Source: Methanohalophilus levihalophilus
Lineage (GTDB): Archaea; Halobacteriota; Methanosarcinia; Methanosarcinales; Methanosarcinaceae
Reading direction: 5' to 3'
Length of the DNA stretch: 64,000 nucleotides
NCBI RefSeq assembly: GCF_017874375.1
Contig: NZ_JAGGLK010000002.1
Coordinates: 310,001 to 374,000 of the forward strand
Shown piece by piece: positions 17,719-26,895 of this stretch. Position numbers and translations under genes: made by a program. How positions within the stretch are numbered: the stretch's first letter is position 1; each line of letters starts with the position of its first letter. Below the pieces are notes generated by a model, which saw only the letters and a list, made by a program, of their open reading frames with translations, ran no database searches and was not told where the DNA came from.

Positions 17719-18210
17719 TTATGGAGAAACCGGCAGTCTTTTTACATGTTCCGGTTCTTCGAGGATGAGGCCATCTTCCTTGTATGTCTTAAGAACAAAA
17801 TGAGTGGAGGTACTCTGTACCTGCTCGAGGGTAGCAATCTTCTCAGCTACAAAGAAAGCTACCTGTTTCATGGTGTTTCCACGAATTGTGAGGGAAATAT
17901 CATGTTCGCCGGACAGAAGTCTTACCGAACGAACTTCGGGAAATTTGTACAGTCTCTCGGCAATGGCATCATAACCCTGCCTGCGCTCGAGACTGACTTT
18001 TAGCTCAATAATCGCATAGACATAGTCTTCCCCGGCAAGTTCCCAGTCAATTACTGTCTTATACCTGCGGATGATTCCAACCTTTTCAAGGTGTTGAATC
18101 GCAGACTGCACTTCTTCTGCAGGCATATCTACAAGGGCTGAAATTTCTTCCGGTGTCGCCCTTGCATCTTTTTCCAGTATTTCCAGAATATCCCGGGTCT
18201 TGCTGTCCAT
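17719..18210 (-). CDS. Lrp/AsnC-family transcriptional regulator
   Basis: The 163-residue regulator has an N-terminal helix-turn-helix (RATPEEISALVDMPAEEVQSA) and a C-terminal ligand-binding RAM domain (YVYAIIELKVSLE ... VRSVRLLSGEHDISLTIRG). The family usually controls amino-acid metabolism in response to amino acids. Placement directly before an aminotransferase gene suggests that gene as a target. It starts at MDSKTRDILEI. Confidence 0.9.
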   Translation of the reverse strand: MDSKTRDILEILEKDARATPEEISALVDMPAEEVQSAIQHLEKVGIIRRYKTVIDWELAGEDYVYAIIELKVSLERRQGYDAIAERLYKFPEVRSVRLLSGEHDISLTIRGNTMKQVAFFVAEKIATLEQVQSTSTHFVLKTYKEDGLILEEPEHVKRLPVSP

Positions 18211-18238
18211 GTCCTGTGCGACCTTACAGCTTGATTAT

Positions 18239-18616
18239 TTACTCGGTGAGGACTGCGTTAACCACACCATCCTGTCCAGGGCGGCTGGTGATTTTTGCAT
18301 TACCTACACTTGTCTGGATTACAGAACCCTTGCTGAGAATGTTACGCCTTACGTAGTTGACGCTAGCCTTATTCTCGATGACATTTTCAATAGATGCAAC
18401 TGTTGTTTTGCCGGTTGCAGGGTCTGTAACGTTTACTGTGTTACACTGGAGAAGTTTGACTTTGCGGTTTCCTCCGCGTGTCTTGATGCTCTTTCTCTTG
18501 GTATCTGCAACGTGTGGATCTGCAGCTTCCCTTCCGATGTGGCATTTAAGTTTTCCACGGAAGCTTGTTCTCTTTCCACCGGTTGCGGTCCTTCTTGATT
18601 TTCCCTGATACTGCAT
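18239..18616 (-). CDS. rps8e: 30S ribosomal protein S8e
   Basis: The 125-residue basic protein matches archaeal S8e: [20 protein letters not shown] at the start, [20 protein letters not shown], and the C-terminal [19 protein letters not shown]. It binds 16S rRNA in the small subunit. The length is normal for the archaeal form. It is monocistronic and divergent from the RNase Z gene. Confidence 0.97.
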   Translation of the reverse strand: MQYQGKSRRTATGGKRTSFRGKLKCHIGREAADPHVADTKRKSIKTRGGNRKVKLLQCNTVNVTDPATGKTTVASIENVIENKASVNYVRRNILSKGSVIQTSVGNAKITSRPGQDGVVNAVLTE

Positions 18617-18762
18617 TATTTAATCCTCTTAGTGATAATTGTGATATAATCTAGTTTATATGGGGACTTCTTTACATATAGGATTGTATAAGAACCTTTC
18701 GAATAACCAGTGCCCTTAGGGATGGATAATCAATAAATAAGTTTCATACATATTCTCAAAGC

Positions 18763-19683
18763 ATGCTTCGTGTAACCTTTCTCGGAACCGGTGGCGCAAT
18801 CCCCACTACGACCCGAAACCCGTCTTCAATAATGCTAAATCGGAATGGTGAGCTGCTGCTTTTTGATTGCGGGGAAGGTGCCCAGCAGCAAATGATGCGG
18901 GCAAAAACCGGAATGATGGCTATTTCCTCAATTTTCATCACGCATTTCCATGCGGATCATGTCCTCGGGATCCCGGGACTTTTGCAGACGCTTTCTTTCC
19001 ACGGGAGAGAAGAGCCACTTGATATTTATGGTCCGATGTGGGTGGAGGATTTCACGCGTCTTGTGATGGCTCTTGGATATTGTAAATTAAAATTTGAAGT
19101 CCGTGCTCATGCATTGATTCCTGGAGAAATTGTGGAAAAAGATGATTACTGCATAGTAACTGCAAAAAGTGAGCACAGTGTCCCCTCTCTTGCATATGCT
19201 TTTGTAGAAAAACCCCGGCCGGGGCGGTTCAACAAGGAAAAAGCAGTGGAGTTGGGTGTTCCTATAGGTCCCATGTTTTCAAAATTGCACAATGGTGAAC
19301 CCGTGGAAGTTGAAGGAAGGATTATCCAACCTGAAGATGTTGTGGGTAAGTCGCGCCCCGGAAGAAAAATAGTCTACAGTGGGGATACCCGTCCCTGCGA
19401 AGAAGTCGTTGAGTTAAGCCGCAACGCTGATCTGCTTATCCATGACGGGACTCTTGCAGAAGAGAAACTGGAATGGGCAAAAGAGTCTCTGCATTCAACA
19501 GCAAAGGAGGCATCAGAGGTTGCATTGGAAGCACACGTATCCCGGCTGATCCTGACGCACATAAGTTCAAGGTATGGCGATGATCCTTCTATTCTCCTTG
19601 AAGAAGCGAAATCAGTGTTTGAAAATGTAGAAATAGCTTCAGATTTTTTCGAGCTGGAACTACCTTTTGTAGATAAATATTGA
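18763..19683 (+). CDS. rnz: Ribonuclease Z (tRNA 3' processing endonuclease)
   Basis: The 306-residue MBL-fold nuclease removes the 3' trailer of pre-tRNAs. Signature parts are FLGTGGAIPTTTRNP at the start, the zinc motif THFHADHVLGIPGLLQTL, the flexible-arm region (KPRPGRFN), VYSGDTRPC and LTHISSRYGDD. The length is normal. Some tRNA genes here encode CCA, which the enzyme usually avoids cutting. It starts at the ATG at 18763. Confidence 0.95.
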   Translation: MLRVTFLGTGGAIPTTTRNPSSIMLNRNGELLLFDCGEGAQQQMMRAKTGMMAISSIFITHFHADHVLGIPGLLQTLSFHGREEPLDIYGPMWVEDFTRLVMALGYCKLKFEVRAHALIPGEIVEKDDYCIVTAKSEHSVPSLAYAFVEKPRPGRFNKEKAVELGVPIGPMFSKLHNGEPVEVEGRIIQPEDVVGKSRPGRKIVYSGDTRPCEEVVELSRNADLLIHDGTLAEEKLEWAKESLHSTAKEASEVALEAHVSRLILTHISSRYGDDPSILLEEAKSVFENVEIASDFFELELPFVDKY

Positions 19684-19738
19684 TTCTCCAGAATATATTT
19701 AAACATCTATCACCTAATTATCTTCGGTGCGTGGTATC

Positions 19739-20461
19739 ATGGATTCGGAATTGCCCCGAAGAGAACATGTAGTAGATCCTTATCATATCAATGAATTTAA
19801 TACGCTTATCGAAAAAGTGGCGTCACTAAAAGATCGCAATCAACAGTTGAGCAATGGCATTGATAGGCTTACCCCGAAGGTTTGTAACACAGCAGTGAAA
19901 CTTGCCAGGGATAATGGGGAAAGTCCGCTAAACAGGATTGATCAAGCGATTTCCCTTAATTTTGCAGACCCCTCCATTGTCAAGGAGGATCTGAGCCGGA
20001 TTATTGCAGAAAAAATGAATATGTCCCTTGCTTTCAGATATCCTGAAACATTCCCTTATGAGAGCAACCGGAAAAAAGAATTGGTTCCACGCATTCTGCC
20101 TCAGGTCAAGAAAATTGGGATCAATGTCGATCTTGCTATTGAAGCTCTCTATCTTCAGGAAAATTCTGAAAACAGGTGGAATTTGATAGTAAACAGGGAA
20201 TGGTATGAGCTTTCCACGGAACCCGTTTACAGGATAGAACCGGAAGTCCTTCCCCCGAGCTTCAGTTACTCAACAAATTCCGGAGTTATTAATGTCAGGG
20301 ATGTTTTCGATATGGACAAAGTAAGGGAGAGTTATCCCGGTCCCATCAATGTATTTGATACACGCTGTTTTGATGTGCTTCTGGAAGCAAGAAAATCCCA
20401 CTTCCATTGCGGCAACGGTGAGAAAAGCTACGAATATGAAATTGAGTGGATTTACGGTTAA
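19739..20461 (+). CDS. Hypothetical protein
   Basis: The 240-residue soluble protein has no recognised domain. An N-terminal helical region with a short coiled coil (NTLIEKVASLKDRNQQL) is followed by a mixed alpha/beta part ending in CGNGEKSYEYEIEWIYG. A TATA-like element (ATATATTTAAA) lies about 45 bases upstream. The ATG at 19739 is chosen, although a GTG at 19727 is also possible. Its stop lies directly against the end of the convergent AAA-ATPase operon. The function is unknown. Confidence 0.65.
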   Translation: MDSELPRREHVVDPYHINEFNTLIEKVASLKDRNQQLSNGIDRLTPKVCNTAVKLARDNGESPLNRIDQAISLNFADPSIVKEDLSRIIAEKMNMSLAFRYPETFPYESNRKKELVPRILPQVKKIGINVDLAIEALYLQENSENRWNLIVNREWYELSTEPVYRIEPEVLPPSFSYSTNSGVINVRDVFDMDKVRESYPGPINVFDTRCFDVLLEARKSHFHCGNGEKSYEYEIEWIYG

Positions 20462-20776
20462 TCAATAAGTATTCATATTCTGCTGTGGCTGTACCCCTCT
20501 TGAAATGTAAGTCCAGTCAATTTTGTTATCATTTTCGTCCATAAGCTGAATTTCAGCTCCCATTTCATCCAGTTCGTGGGCAAGTTCCTGAACTTTAAGG
20601 TATAGGGTATCACCAAGTTCCAGATTATTCTCCGGAGCCACCCTTGCAAAATAAACGATGCCATTGGTTACGCTTTCCTGCACCATAACACCTTTCCATT
20701 TGAGATTATCGATGATTTCAATGACTTTGCATTCAAAACGGTCTGATGGATCAATTTCCATTATTCCAATCTCCAT
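20462..20776 (-). CDS. Hypothetical small acidic protein
   Basis: The protein of up to 104 residues has predicted beta-strands (RFECKVIEIIDNLKWKG, NGIVYFARV, DTLYLKVQEL) and a Gln/Asn-rich tail; a small beta-barrel fold is possible but unproven. A second start at 20761 is better placed behind a GGAG element. It begins 7 bases after the AAA ATPase stop on the same strand, so the two are very likely co-transcribed. No family was recognised. Confidence 0.6.
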   Translation of the reverse strand: MEIGIMEIDPSDRFECKVIEIIDNLKWKGVMVQESVTNGIVYFARVAPENNLELGDTLYLKVQELAHELDEMGAEIQLMDENDNKIDWTYISRGVQPQQNMNTY

Positions 20777-20782
20777 TTTTGA

Positions 20783-21889
20783 TTAAACATACATTCGGCT
20801 GTCTTTTTCCTGCTTTGGCAGAACTTTTGAAATGGCTTCTTCGAAGAAGCTCTCTGGTACTTCTTCCAGATCATCCATTATTGCTCTGTGCAGAGCATTT
20901 TTGAGCACTTTCTCAACAAGATCCCTTCCAGAAAAACCCTGGGTTTTCGTGGCCAATGCTCCGATATCCGGGTTTGCAGGCAATGGGAACGTAGCCAGGT
21001 TTTTAGTAATAATTGCTACCCTTTCTTCCTTTTCCGGAAGGATGAATTCAATTTCCTCTTCAAACCGGCTTCTGACAGCAACATCAAGAACTTCGGGGCG
21101 ATTTGTAGCACAAATAGTACAAACACCTTTTCGTTCATCGATTCCGTCCATTTCCGTAAGGAGGGCATTAACGACTTCTGCCACATCTCCTCTTAATTCC
21201 TGATGCCTGCGATCAAGTGCCACTGCATCAAGCTCGTCGATGAATATAATGCATGGAGCAAGATCTGCTGCCTTTTCATAAAGCTGGTGAATCTGCCTGG
21301 ACCCTTCTCCTACAAACTCGCCGATAAGCTGGGTTGCCTTAATCGGTATTATGGGGACTTTAGAATGGTTTGCCAATGCCTTAGAAAGCATGGTTTTCCC
21401 TGTTCCCGATGGTCCAAAAAAGAGTACGTTCCTCGGTGCCCATTTTCCAAATATCCCTGGTTTTTCGAGATATTTCTCAATAAGCTTGCATTTTTGTCTT
21501 GCCAGTTTCTGTCCTATAACATCTTCAAAGGTTACATCCGTATTGTACTCGATTTTTTGAGGTTCGGGTAGTTCCTCATTTACAATGAATGATGTAAACT
21601 GGCCAATGATTGATTCAGGTGGCTGGGCATCAATTATCCTATATGCAAAATCAGGATACATGCGATGATCGAAAAGATAGTCTCCAGCTCTTGCAATATA
21701 TCCGTTCCATTGTTGTCTCGCATAGCATTCAAAAACTTCCGGGTTTTCTACCTGTGGAAAATCATCTATAATTCCACACATTGGATACCCGGCGGGTTTG
21801 ATTACTACAAGTTCTGCAGAAACGCCTTCGGTTTCGGATTGCGTTTCTCTTTTTTTCTGGGGATTTAAGCGCTGAGCCGATCGAATCAT
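20783..21889 (-). CDS. AAA ATPase, probably the methanogen/Archaeoglobus AMA type
   Basis: The 368-residue protein has one AAA module in its C-terminal two-thirds: Walker A GPSGTGKT, Walker [10 protein letters not shown], sensor 1 CATNRPEVLD and the second region of homology. The N-terminal domain contains VVIKPAGYPMCG. AMA proteins, known from Archaeoglobus and methanogens, are single-AAA hexamers whose N domain carries a GYPL-like motif, and this fits in size and motif. They relate to proteasomal ATPases and p97, and unfold or remodel proteins. AMA identity is an inference from memory of the family. A small gene follows in the same transcript. Confidence 0.7.
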   Translation of the reverse strand: MIRSAQRLNPQKKRETQSETEGVSAELVVIKPAGYPMCGIIDDFPQVENPEVFECYARQQWNGYIARAGDYLFDHRMYPDFAYRIIDAQPPESIIGQFTSFIVNEELPEPQKIEYNTDVTFEDVIGQKLARQKCKLIEKYLEKPGIFGKWAPRNVLFFGPSGTGKTMLSKALANHSKVPIIPIKATQLIGEFVGEGSRQIHQLYEKAADLAPCIIFIDELDAVALDRRHQELRGDVAEVVNALLTEMDGIDERKGVCTICATNRPEVLDVAVRSRFEEEIEFILPEKEERVAIITKNLATFPLPANPDIGALATKTQGFSGRDLVEKVLKNALHRAIMDDLEEVPESFFEEAISKVLPKQEKDSRMYV

Positions 21890-22124
21890 TTGTGGTTACC
21901 GCTTTGTTTTGTTAAAAAGTGGGTTGTTGAAGATAATAATACTTTGCTCTTCTTGAACTATAATTATAGAAAGATGCAGAGCAATTAAACATACTTTCCA
22001 TATATGACCTTAACGGCGAAAAAATGTTGGAATTCTTCCATCAGGATTCCTATATTTTGCAAAGGTTAATTTAATAAGACGCAACTAATAAGTTAGGTAT
22101 AATAGAAATAAGAGGTACACGAGA

Positions 22125-22493
22125 ATGGTAACTATACTGGTTGTTGAAGACAACCCTATGAATATGGAACTCACTGTGGATCTCCTTGAAGCAGATGGCT
22201 ATGATGTTGAGCAGGCCGAAGATGGCCCAATGGCATTGAGCCTTATTAAGGACAAAAAGGTTGATCTTATTTTGCTGGACATGCAGCTTCCAAAAATGGA
22301 TGGTCTTGAAGTTCTCTCTCGTCTCAAAAACTCCGAAGAAACCAAAGATGTTCCGGTAGTTGCACTGACTGCCCATTCCATGCGTGGAGATGAGGGCAAG
22401 TTCATCAATGCCGGATGCAATGGTTACATCTCAAAACCAATTGATATACACGAATTCAGGAAAACAGTGGCAGGTTATGTAAGCAACAAGTAA
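22125..22493 (+). CDS. Single-domain response regulator (CheY/DivK-like)
   Basis: The 122-residue receiver domain has the acidic pocket VVEDNPMN, phosphoacceptor Asp in LILLDMQLPKMDG, conserved Thr in VALTAHSM and Lys in YISKPIDIH. No output domain is attached, so it acts by protein contact. A TATA-like element (TTAATTTAA) about 55 bases upstream and a GAGGT Shine-Dalgarno support the start. The next gene is a kinase that also begins with a receiver domain, so the two likely belong to one phosphorelay. Confidence 0.92.
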   Translation: MVTILVVEDNPMNMELTVDLLEADGYDVEQAEDGPMALSLIKDKKVDLILLDMQLPKMDGLEVLSRLKNSEETKDVPVVALTAHSMRGDEGKFINAGCNGYISKPIDIHEFRKTVAGYVSNK

Positions 22494-22533
22494 TGTCGGT
22501 AAACTAAGTCTCAATCAAGGTCCTGTGTTCCCC

Positions 22534-24006
22534 ATGAGTGAAGCTAAACTTCCCCGAATTCTGATTGTGGACGATGAAATCTACAATGTTGATCTAATTG
22601 AAGCGTATTTGACTCCTGATTATGAAGTTATTAAAGCATATGATGGAGAAGAAGGACTGCGACTTGCAGGTGAAGGCGTCGATCTTATTTTGCTTGATAT
22701 TATGATGCCGGGGCTTAGTGGCTATGAGGTTTGCAGTATCCTCAAGAACAACGAGGAAACACGGCATATACCAATTATCATGATTACCGCTCTTTTTGAG
22801 GACAAGGATCGTCAGGAAGCGCTTGCTGCTGGTGCAGACGAGTTCCTGAGTAAACCCGTTGAACAAATAGAGCTTGAAACAAGGATTCGTACACTTCTTC
22901 GCACAAAGAAGCTTAGTGATTGTCTAATCGCCGAAAAAAAGCAATGTCAAAACTATCTCGAAATTGCAGGTGTTCTCATAGTTGTACTTGACGAAAATGG
23001 GGACGTAGTGCTCATTAATAAGAAAGGCTTAGAAACTCTTGGCTATGAGGAAGAAGAGGTTATTGGACGGAACTGGTTTGAGTATTTCCTTCCGGAGGGG
23101 GTATCCGGGGATTTACGTGATGTTTTCCGCAAGATAATGTCCGGGGAAATGCATCTTGATGAATATTATGAGAACCCGATTGCATGCAAGGACGGTTCCG
23201 AACGTATCATAAGCTGGCAAAATAGCTCTTTGATTGATGATAATGGCCAAATCTACGGTATTCTCTCTTCAGGTGAAGATATTACTGAAAAGAAGAAAGC
23301 TGAGGCAGCTCTTCGAATGTATATGTCAGAACTTCAGCACTCAAACGACCTGAAAGATCTTTTCATTGATATTATGAGACATGATCTTTTGAATTCAGCT
23401 GGTCTTGTGAAAGGCTTTGCTTCCGTCCTTTTAAAAGATCCAAAAGACGACAAACAAAAACATGTTATCGAGACCCTGCTAAAGAATAATGAAAAGATGA
23501 TTGACCTGATTAACCAGGCTTCCAAGTTCGCCAAGGTCGAGTCTCTTGAAAAGGTTGACTTGTGTCCGGTAAATCTATCTGACATTCTTCGTGATGTTCT
23601 GGATAGTATGGGCGAAGAGATTGAAGAAAAAGGTGTGAATGTAGTAAATATTGCACCTCAGCGTTGTCTTGCAATTGCAAACCCTATTGTGGGTGAAGTC
23701 TTCCTAAATTATATCTCTAATGCCATCAAGTACAGCCCCGAAGGAGAACAGGTATCCATTGATATCAAGGATGCAGGTGATTTCTGGAAGTTCACGGTAA
23801 CTGACAGGGGCGAGGGAATCGAAAGTGAAGATAAGATCCGGGTTTTCGAGAGATTTAGTCGGGTTAATAAGGTGAATGTGAAAGGTATGGGGGTCGGTCT
23901 CGCAATTGTCAAGCGTATAGTCGATCTTCATGGCGGTGAAGTAGGGGTAACTGATAATCCCGAAGGCAAGGGAAGTGTTTTCTGGGCGACCATTCCCAAA
24001 GCCTGA
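22534..24006 (+). CDS. Hybrid sensor: receiver-PAS-histidine kinase
   Basis: The 490-residue cytosolic protein has an N-terminal receiver (DDEIYNVD, LILLDIMMPGLSG, FLSKPVEQ), a PAS domain (about 145-255, GVLIVVLDENGDVVLINKKG) and a kinase core: H-box IMRHDLLNSAGLVKG, then an HATPase with NAIKYSPEGEQ, DRGEGI and KGMGVGLAIVK. No membrane segments are present. Receiver-first kinases of this type are common in Methanosarcinales. The start is the ATG at 22534; an in-frame GTG at 22525 is less likely. The signal and the final output are unknown. Confidence 0.9.
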   Translation: MSEAKLPRILIVDDEIYNVDLIEAYLTPDYEVIKAYDGEEGLRLAGEGVDLILLDIMMPGLSGYEVCSILKNNEETRHIPIIMITALFEDKDRQEALAAGADEFLSKPVEQIELETRIRTLLRTKKLSDCLIAEKKQCQNYLEIAGVLIVVLDENGDVVLINKKGLETLGYEEEEVIGRNWFEYFLPEGVSGDLRDVFRKIMSGEMHLDEYYENPIACKDGSERIISWQNSSLIDDNGQIYGILSSGEDITEKKKAEAALRMYMSELQHSNDLKDLFIDIMRHDLLNSAGLVKGFASVLLKDPKDDKQKHVIETLLKNNEKMIDLINQASKFAKVESLEKVDLCPVNLSDILRDVLDSMGEEIEEKGVNVVNIAPQRCLAIANPIVGEVFLNYISNAIKYSPEGEQVSIDIKDAGDFWKFTVTDRGEGIESEDKIRVFERFSRVNKVNVKGMGVGLAIVKRIVDLHGGEVGVTDNPEGKGSVFWATIPKA

Positions 24007-24079
24007 TTTGCCTGTTCCCAAATACTTTTAATGGCGTATACCCTATCAGCATGTATTCTAATCCATTCAGGGTGAAATA

Positions 24080-24853
24080 ATGGGACTTGATGAAGTTATA
24101 ATTACAAAAGCTATTGTTGAAGAATTTACTCAGGCATTTCTTGAGTATTCTGAAGTCGATGTTGCTTTGGTAGGCGGAGGCCCGGCTAACCTCGTAGCTG
24201 CCAAGCATCTTGCTGAAAAAGGCATAAAAACCGCTCTTTTTGAGAAAAAACTGTCTGTAGGCGGTGGAATGTGGGGAGGCGGAATGATGTTCCCCAGAAT
24301 TGTTATTCAGGAAGAAGCCAAACACATTTTGGATGATTTCGGGATTTCTTACCGTGAATACCAAGAAGGATATTATGTTGCAAATTCAGTCGAATCAGTA
24401 GGGAAACTGATCAGTGGTGCAACATCCGCAGGGGCTGAATTTTTCAATCTTGTGAGTGCCGAGGACGTTATGATCAGGGATGATGACAGTGTCTGTGGTC
24501 TTGTTATTAACTGGACTCCTGTTTCTATCGGGGGATTCCATGTTGATCCTTTAACTATAAAGGCAAAAGTCGTTATTGATGGTACCGGGCATGAGGCAGC
24601 GGTATGTGATACTGTGCAGCGTAAAATCCCGACTGCATTTAATGGGCAGAAAGTTGTTGGTGAAAAACCTCTCTGTGCTGAAAGTGGGGAACGCCTTGTT
24701 GTGGAAAACACAAAAGAAGTTTATCCTGGGCTTATTGTCACAGGTATGGCTGCAAATGCTTTTGCGGGCTCCCCCCGAATGGGGCCTGTATTTGGTGGTA
24801 TGCTGCTGTCCGGTGAAAAAGCAGCAGAGCTGGCGATTTCCAAACTAAAATAA
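24080..24853 (+). CDS. thi4: Thi4-type thiazole synthase (sulfide-using archaeal form)
   Basis: The 257-residue Rossmann-fold protein makes the ADP-thiazole precursor of thiamine from NAD and glycine. It shows the dinucleotide motif VALVGGGPANLVAAKHLAE, the GGMWGGGMMFPR segment and the C-terminal GSPRMGPVFGGMLLSG. Yeast Thi4 donates sulfur from its own Cys; archaeal forms have His there and use free sulfide. The DGTGHEAAV stretch here matches the His type. It is followed by tRNA-His. thiL at 45752 is a second thiamine gene in the window. Confidence 0.93.
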   Translation: MGLDEVIITKAIVEEFTQAFLEYSEVDVALVGGGPANLVAAKHLAEKGIKTALFEKKLSVGGGMWGGGMMFPRIVIQEEAKHILDDFGISYREYQEGYYVANSVESVGKLISGATSAGAEFFNLVSAEDVMIRDDDSVCGLVINWTPVSIGGFHVDPLTIKAKVVIDGTGHEAAVCDTVQRKIPTAFNGQKVVGEKPLCAESGERLVVENTKEVYPGLIVTGMAANAFAGSPRMGPVFGGMLLSGEKAAELAISKLK

Positions 24854-24891
24854 ACAAGGGATATCTTTATATCACAGCAATGTATCTATAA

Positions 24892-24913
24892 GGTGCTTCC
24901 AGCAGGAGGCGCC
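24892..24913 (+). other. Stable hairpin in the leader of tRNA-His
   Basis: GGTGCTTCC and GGAGGCGCC pair over 9 bp (two G-U pairs) around an AGCA loop. The hairpin sits between a TATA element (CTTTATATC, 24864-24872) and the tRNA 5' end, so it would lie in the pre-tRNA leader. A role in leader processing, or as a leftover terminator of thi4, is a guess. Confidence 0.4.
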
Positions 24914-24922
24914 ATACATTGT

Positions 24923-24997
<75 letters not shown>

Positions 24998-25051
24998 TAT
25001 TTTTCTTTTAATTTTAGGTTTCGTTTTTGAAGTAGAAGAGATTTTTTAGAC

Positions 25052-25414
25052 TCAAGCTGAAATTTCCAGTTCAGGCTCCATTTCAAATTCTGGATAAATT
25101 TCCACACAATCCATTAATTCATTGTAAGGCGCATGTCTTGGGCTAACAATGACGATATGTGCAGGTGGATGAATTTTCCTTAATTTGCTAATAGCTGCAC
25201 CAGCATTGTTTTCCAGTCCTACAAGAGCAGCAACTTTGCATGGTGCACGTAGTGGTACCCCTACCACTCTTACAAGCAGGTTGTCTGCGTATGTTGGCTC
25301 GATGCGTCTCGGGTTTGAACTGAACCGCATGCTCCCGTAATGTTCCAGATCATGCAACGCAATTTTAACTTTTGTCCTATCTTCTCCCCTGACAACAGCA
25401 AAAGATTTCAGAAT
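25052..25414 (-). CDS. Conserved methanogen protein, DUF356-like; start codon uncertain
   Basis: The protein is about 120 residues with the conserved block AISKLRKIHPPAHIVIVSP, which I associate with DUF356 of methanogens; its function is unknown. The first standard start is a TTG at 25357, but upstream codons read LKSFAVVRGEDRTKVKIALH, a strand-helix segment expected in the family. No ATG, GTG or TTG precedes it in frame; the best candidate is an ATT at 25414. A TATA run (25425-25437) places the transcript start close to that ATT, so a leaderless mRNA is possible. Confidence 0.6.
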   Translation of the reverse strand: MLKSFAVVRGEDRTKVKIALHDLEHYGSMRFSSNPRRIEPTYADNLLVRVVGVPLRAPCKVAALVGLENNAGAAISKLRKIHPPAHIVIVSPRHAPYNELMDCVEIYPEFEMEPELEISA

Positions 25415-25495
25415 TCCACCCCTGTTTTTAATATATACAATGACCTATACTCTTTTTCACTATATCAAGTTTTGCAAAAAAAAGTAAAATGTAGT

Positions 25496-26308
25496 TTATT
25501 TTCCAAGTTCCTTAGACCGTTCGGATGATTTAATTACTGCATCCATGAAGGCAGATCGAATGCCATTCTGTTCAAGAGTATGCATAGCACGAATCGTTGT
25601 TCCGGCCGGGGATGTAACCATGTCTTTGAGTTCTCCGGGGTGCATTCCTGTCTCTAGAACCAGTTTTGCAGCACCTAACACTGTCTGAGCTGCCAGTTTG
25701 AGTGCATTTTCCCTGTCAAGCCCCTCATAAACTGCACCGTCTGCAAGGGCTTCAATTACCGGGAAAATATATGCAGGACCGCTGCCGGAAAGTCCGGTGA
25801 CTGCATTCATCAAATGCTCCGGGACAAGAGTGGCAACTCCCACACTGTTAAAGATCTCCATTGCAATTTCGGCATCTTCCACAGATGCATTCCTTCCGGT
25901 ACTGATTGCAGATGCAGCTTCCCCTACAGTCGCTGCAATGTTTGGCATTACCCTGATGACATGTCGTCCTTCGTCTAGCTCTGCTTCAATTGCTTCTGTT
26001 GTTATGCCGGCAGCAATAGATATCACGAGTTTGTTTTCAAGCTGCGGATTAATATCCCTCAAGACAGTTTTGATAATCTGGGGTTTAACTGCAATAATCA
26101 GGATTTCACAATTGGATACGGTTTCAAAATTGTCTGTGGAAACGTTGATTCCCAGTTCGTCACGAAGGGAGTTTAGGCCCGGTTCGTAAACATCACTTGC
26201 ATAGACGTCTTCGGAATTGGCAATTCCTGCTTTCAGGATTCCTTTAAGCAGGCTACCTCCCATTTTTCCTGTACCTATTATCCCTATTTTCTTGTTATTG
26301 AGGTGCAT
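25496..26308 (-). CDS. proC: Pyrroline-5-carboxylate reductase
   Basis: The 270-residue NADPH-dependent enzyme performs the last step of proline synthesis. The N-terminal Rossmann motif is KIGIIGTGKMGGSLLKGIL. The C-terminal dimerisation domain carries the family signature AVTGLSGSGPAYIFPVIEAL and MVTSPAGTTIRAMHTLEQNG. The start is MHLNNKKIG at 26308; an upstream in-frame start at 26398 overlaps the MBF1 gene. It follows MBF1 on the same strand by 13 bases. Confidence 0.95.
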   Translation of the reverse strand: MHLNNKKIGIIGTGKMGGSLLKGILKAGIANSEDVYASDVYEPGLNSLRDELGINVSTDNFETVSNCEILIIAVKPQIIKTVLRDINPQLENKLVISIAAGITTEAIEAELDEGRHVIRVMPNIAATVGEAASAISTGRNASVEDAEIAMEIFNSVGVATLVPEHLMNAVTGLSGSGPAYIFPVIEALADGAVYEGLDRENALKLAAQTVLGAAKLVLETGMHPGELKDMVTSPAGTTIRAMHTLEQNGIRSAFMDAVIKSSERSKELGK

Positions 26309-26321
26309 TGAATTACCTGCT

Positions 26322-26810
26322 TTATTTCTTTTTGATAGTAACGATGTCTCCGAGAGTTGTATTACGCTGGAACCCATCTGCCTGCCAGTCGTCTCCACTA
26401 ACTCTCTCCATAAGTGTTATGCTAAGAGTTTGCTCCAGTTTCTTTCGGACGGAATCTTCCGGAACAATTTCCCCTCTCTCAATTTTCTTTATGAGAGATG
26501 CCTTTTCCTTTATTTTTGCTGCAAGCACTTCATGTGTCCAGCCACGTTTTTCCCTTGCTTCCTTTATGATGTGCTCATAACCATCCACAAGTTCGTCACT
26601 TAATTCTGCAAAAGGGTCTCTTTTTGGCCTTGGTCGGGAAGTTCTCTGGGGTTTGGCTGCCACGGGAGCATTTTTTCTTGATACCGGTGTTCTTGCCTTG
26701 ATGGCAGTTCCATGTTGTGAACAACGCCCACATACGTTTAGTTCACTTCCTTCAACGGTAACTTTGAAAGGCTTGCCCCTGATGTCTGTGCCGCAGATTT
26801 CACATTGCAT
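26322..26810 (-). CDS. mbf1: Multiprotein bridging factor aMBF1
   Basis: The 162-residue protein has an N-terminal zinc ribbon (CEICGTDIRG ... CGRCSQHG), a basic Pro/Arg linker (KPQRTSRPRPKRD) and a C-terminal Cro/XRE helix-turn-helix (REKRGWTHEVLAAKIKEKASLIKKIERG). Archaeal MBF1 binds the ribosome and may link translation with transcription. The layout and length match other archaeal members. It is divergent from the PAN gene. Confidence 0.95.
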   Translation of the reverse strand: MQCEICGTDIRGKPFKVTVEGSELNVCGRCSQHGTAIKARTPVSRKNAPVAAKPQRTSRPRPKRDPFAELSDELVDGYEHIIKEAREKRGWTHEVLAAKIKEKASLIKKIERGEIVPEDSVRKKLEQTLSITLMERVSGDDWQADGFQRNTTLGDIVTIKKK

Positions 26811-26895
26811 AATATGATCCTCCCTGATGCCGGCGTGCTACGCCTCTTCTCGAAAGTGCTATATACCTATGGGCTTAAATATTATTCGGAGCGAC

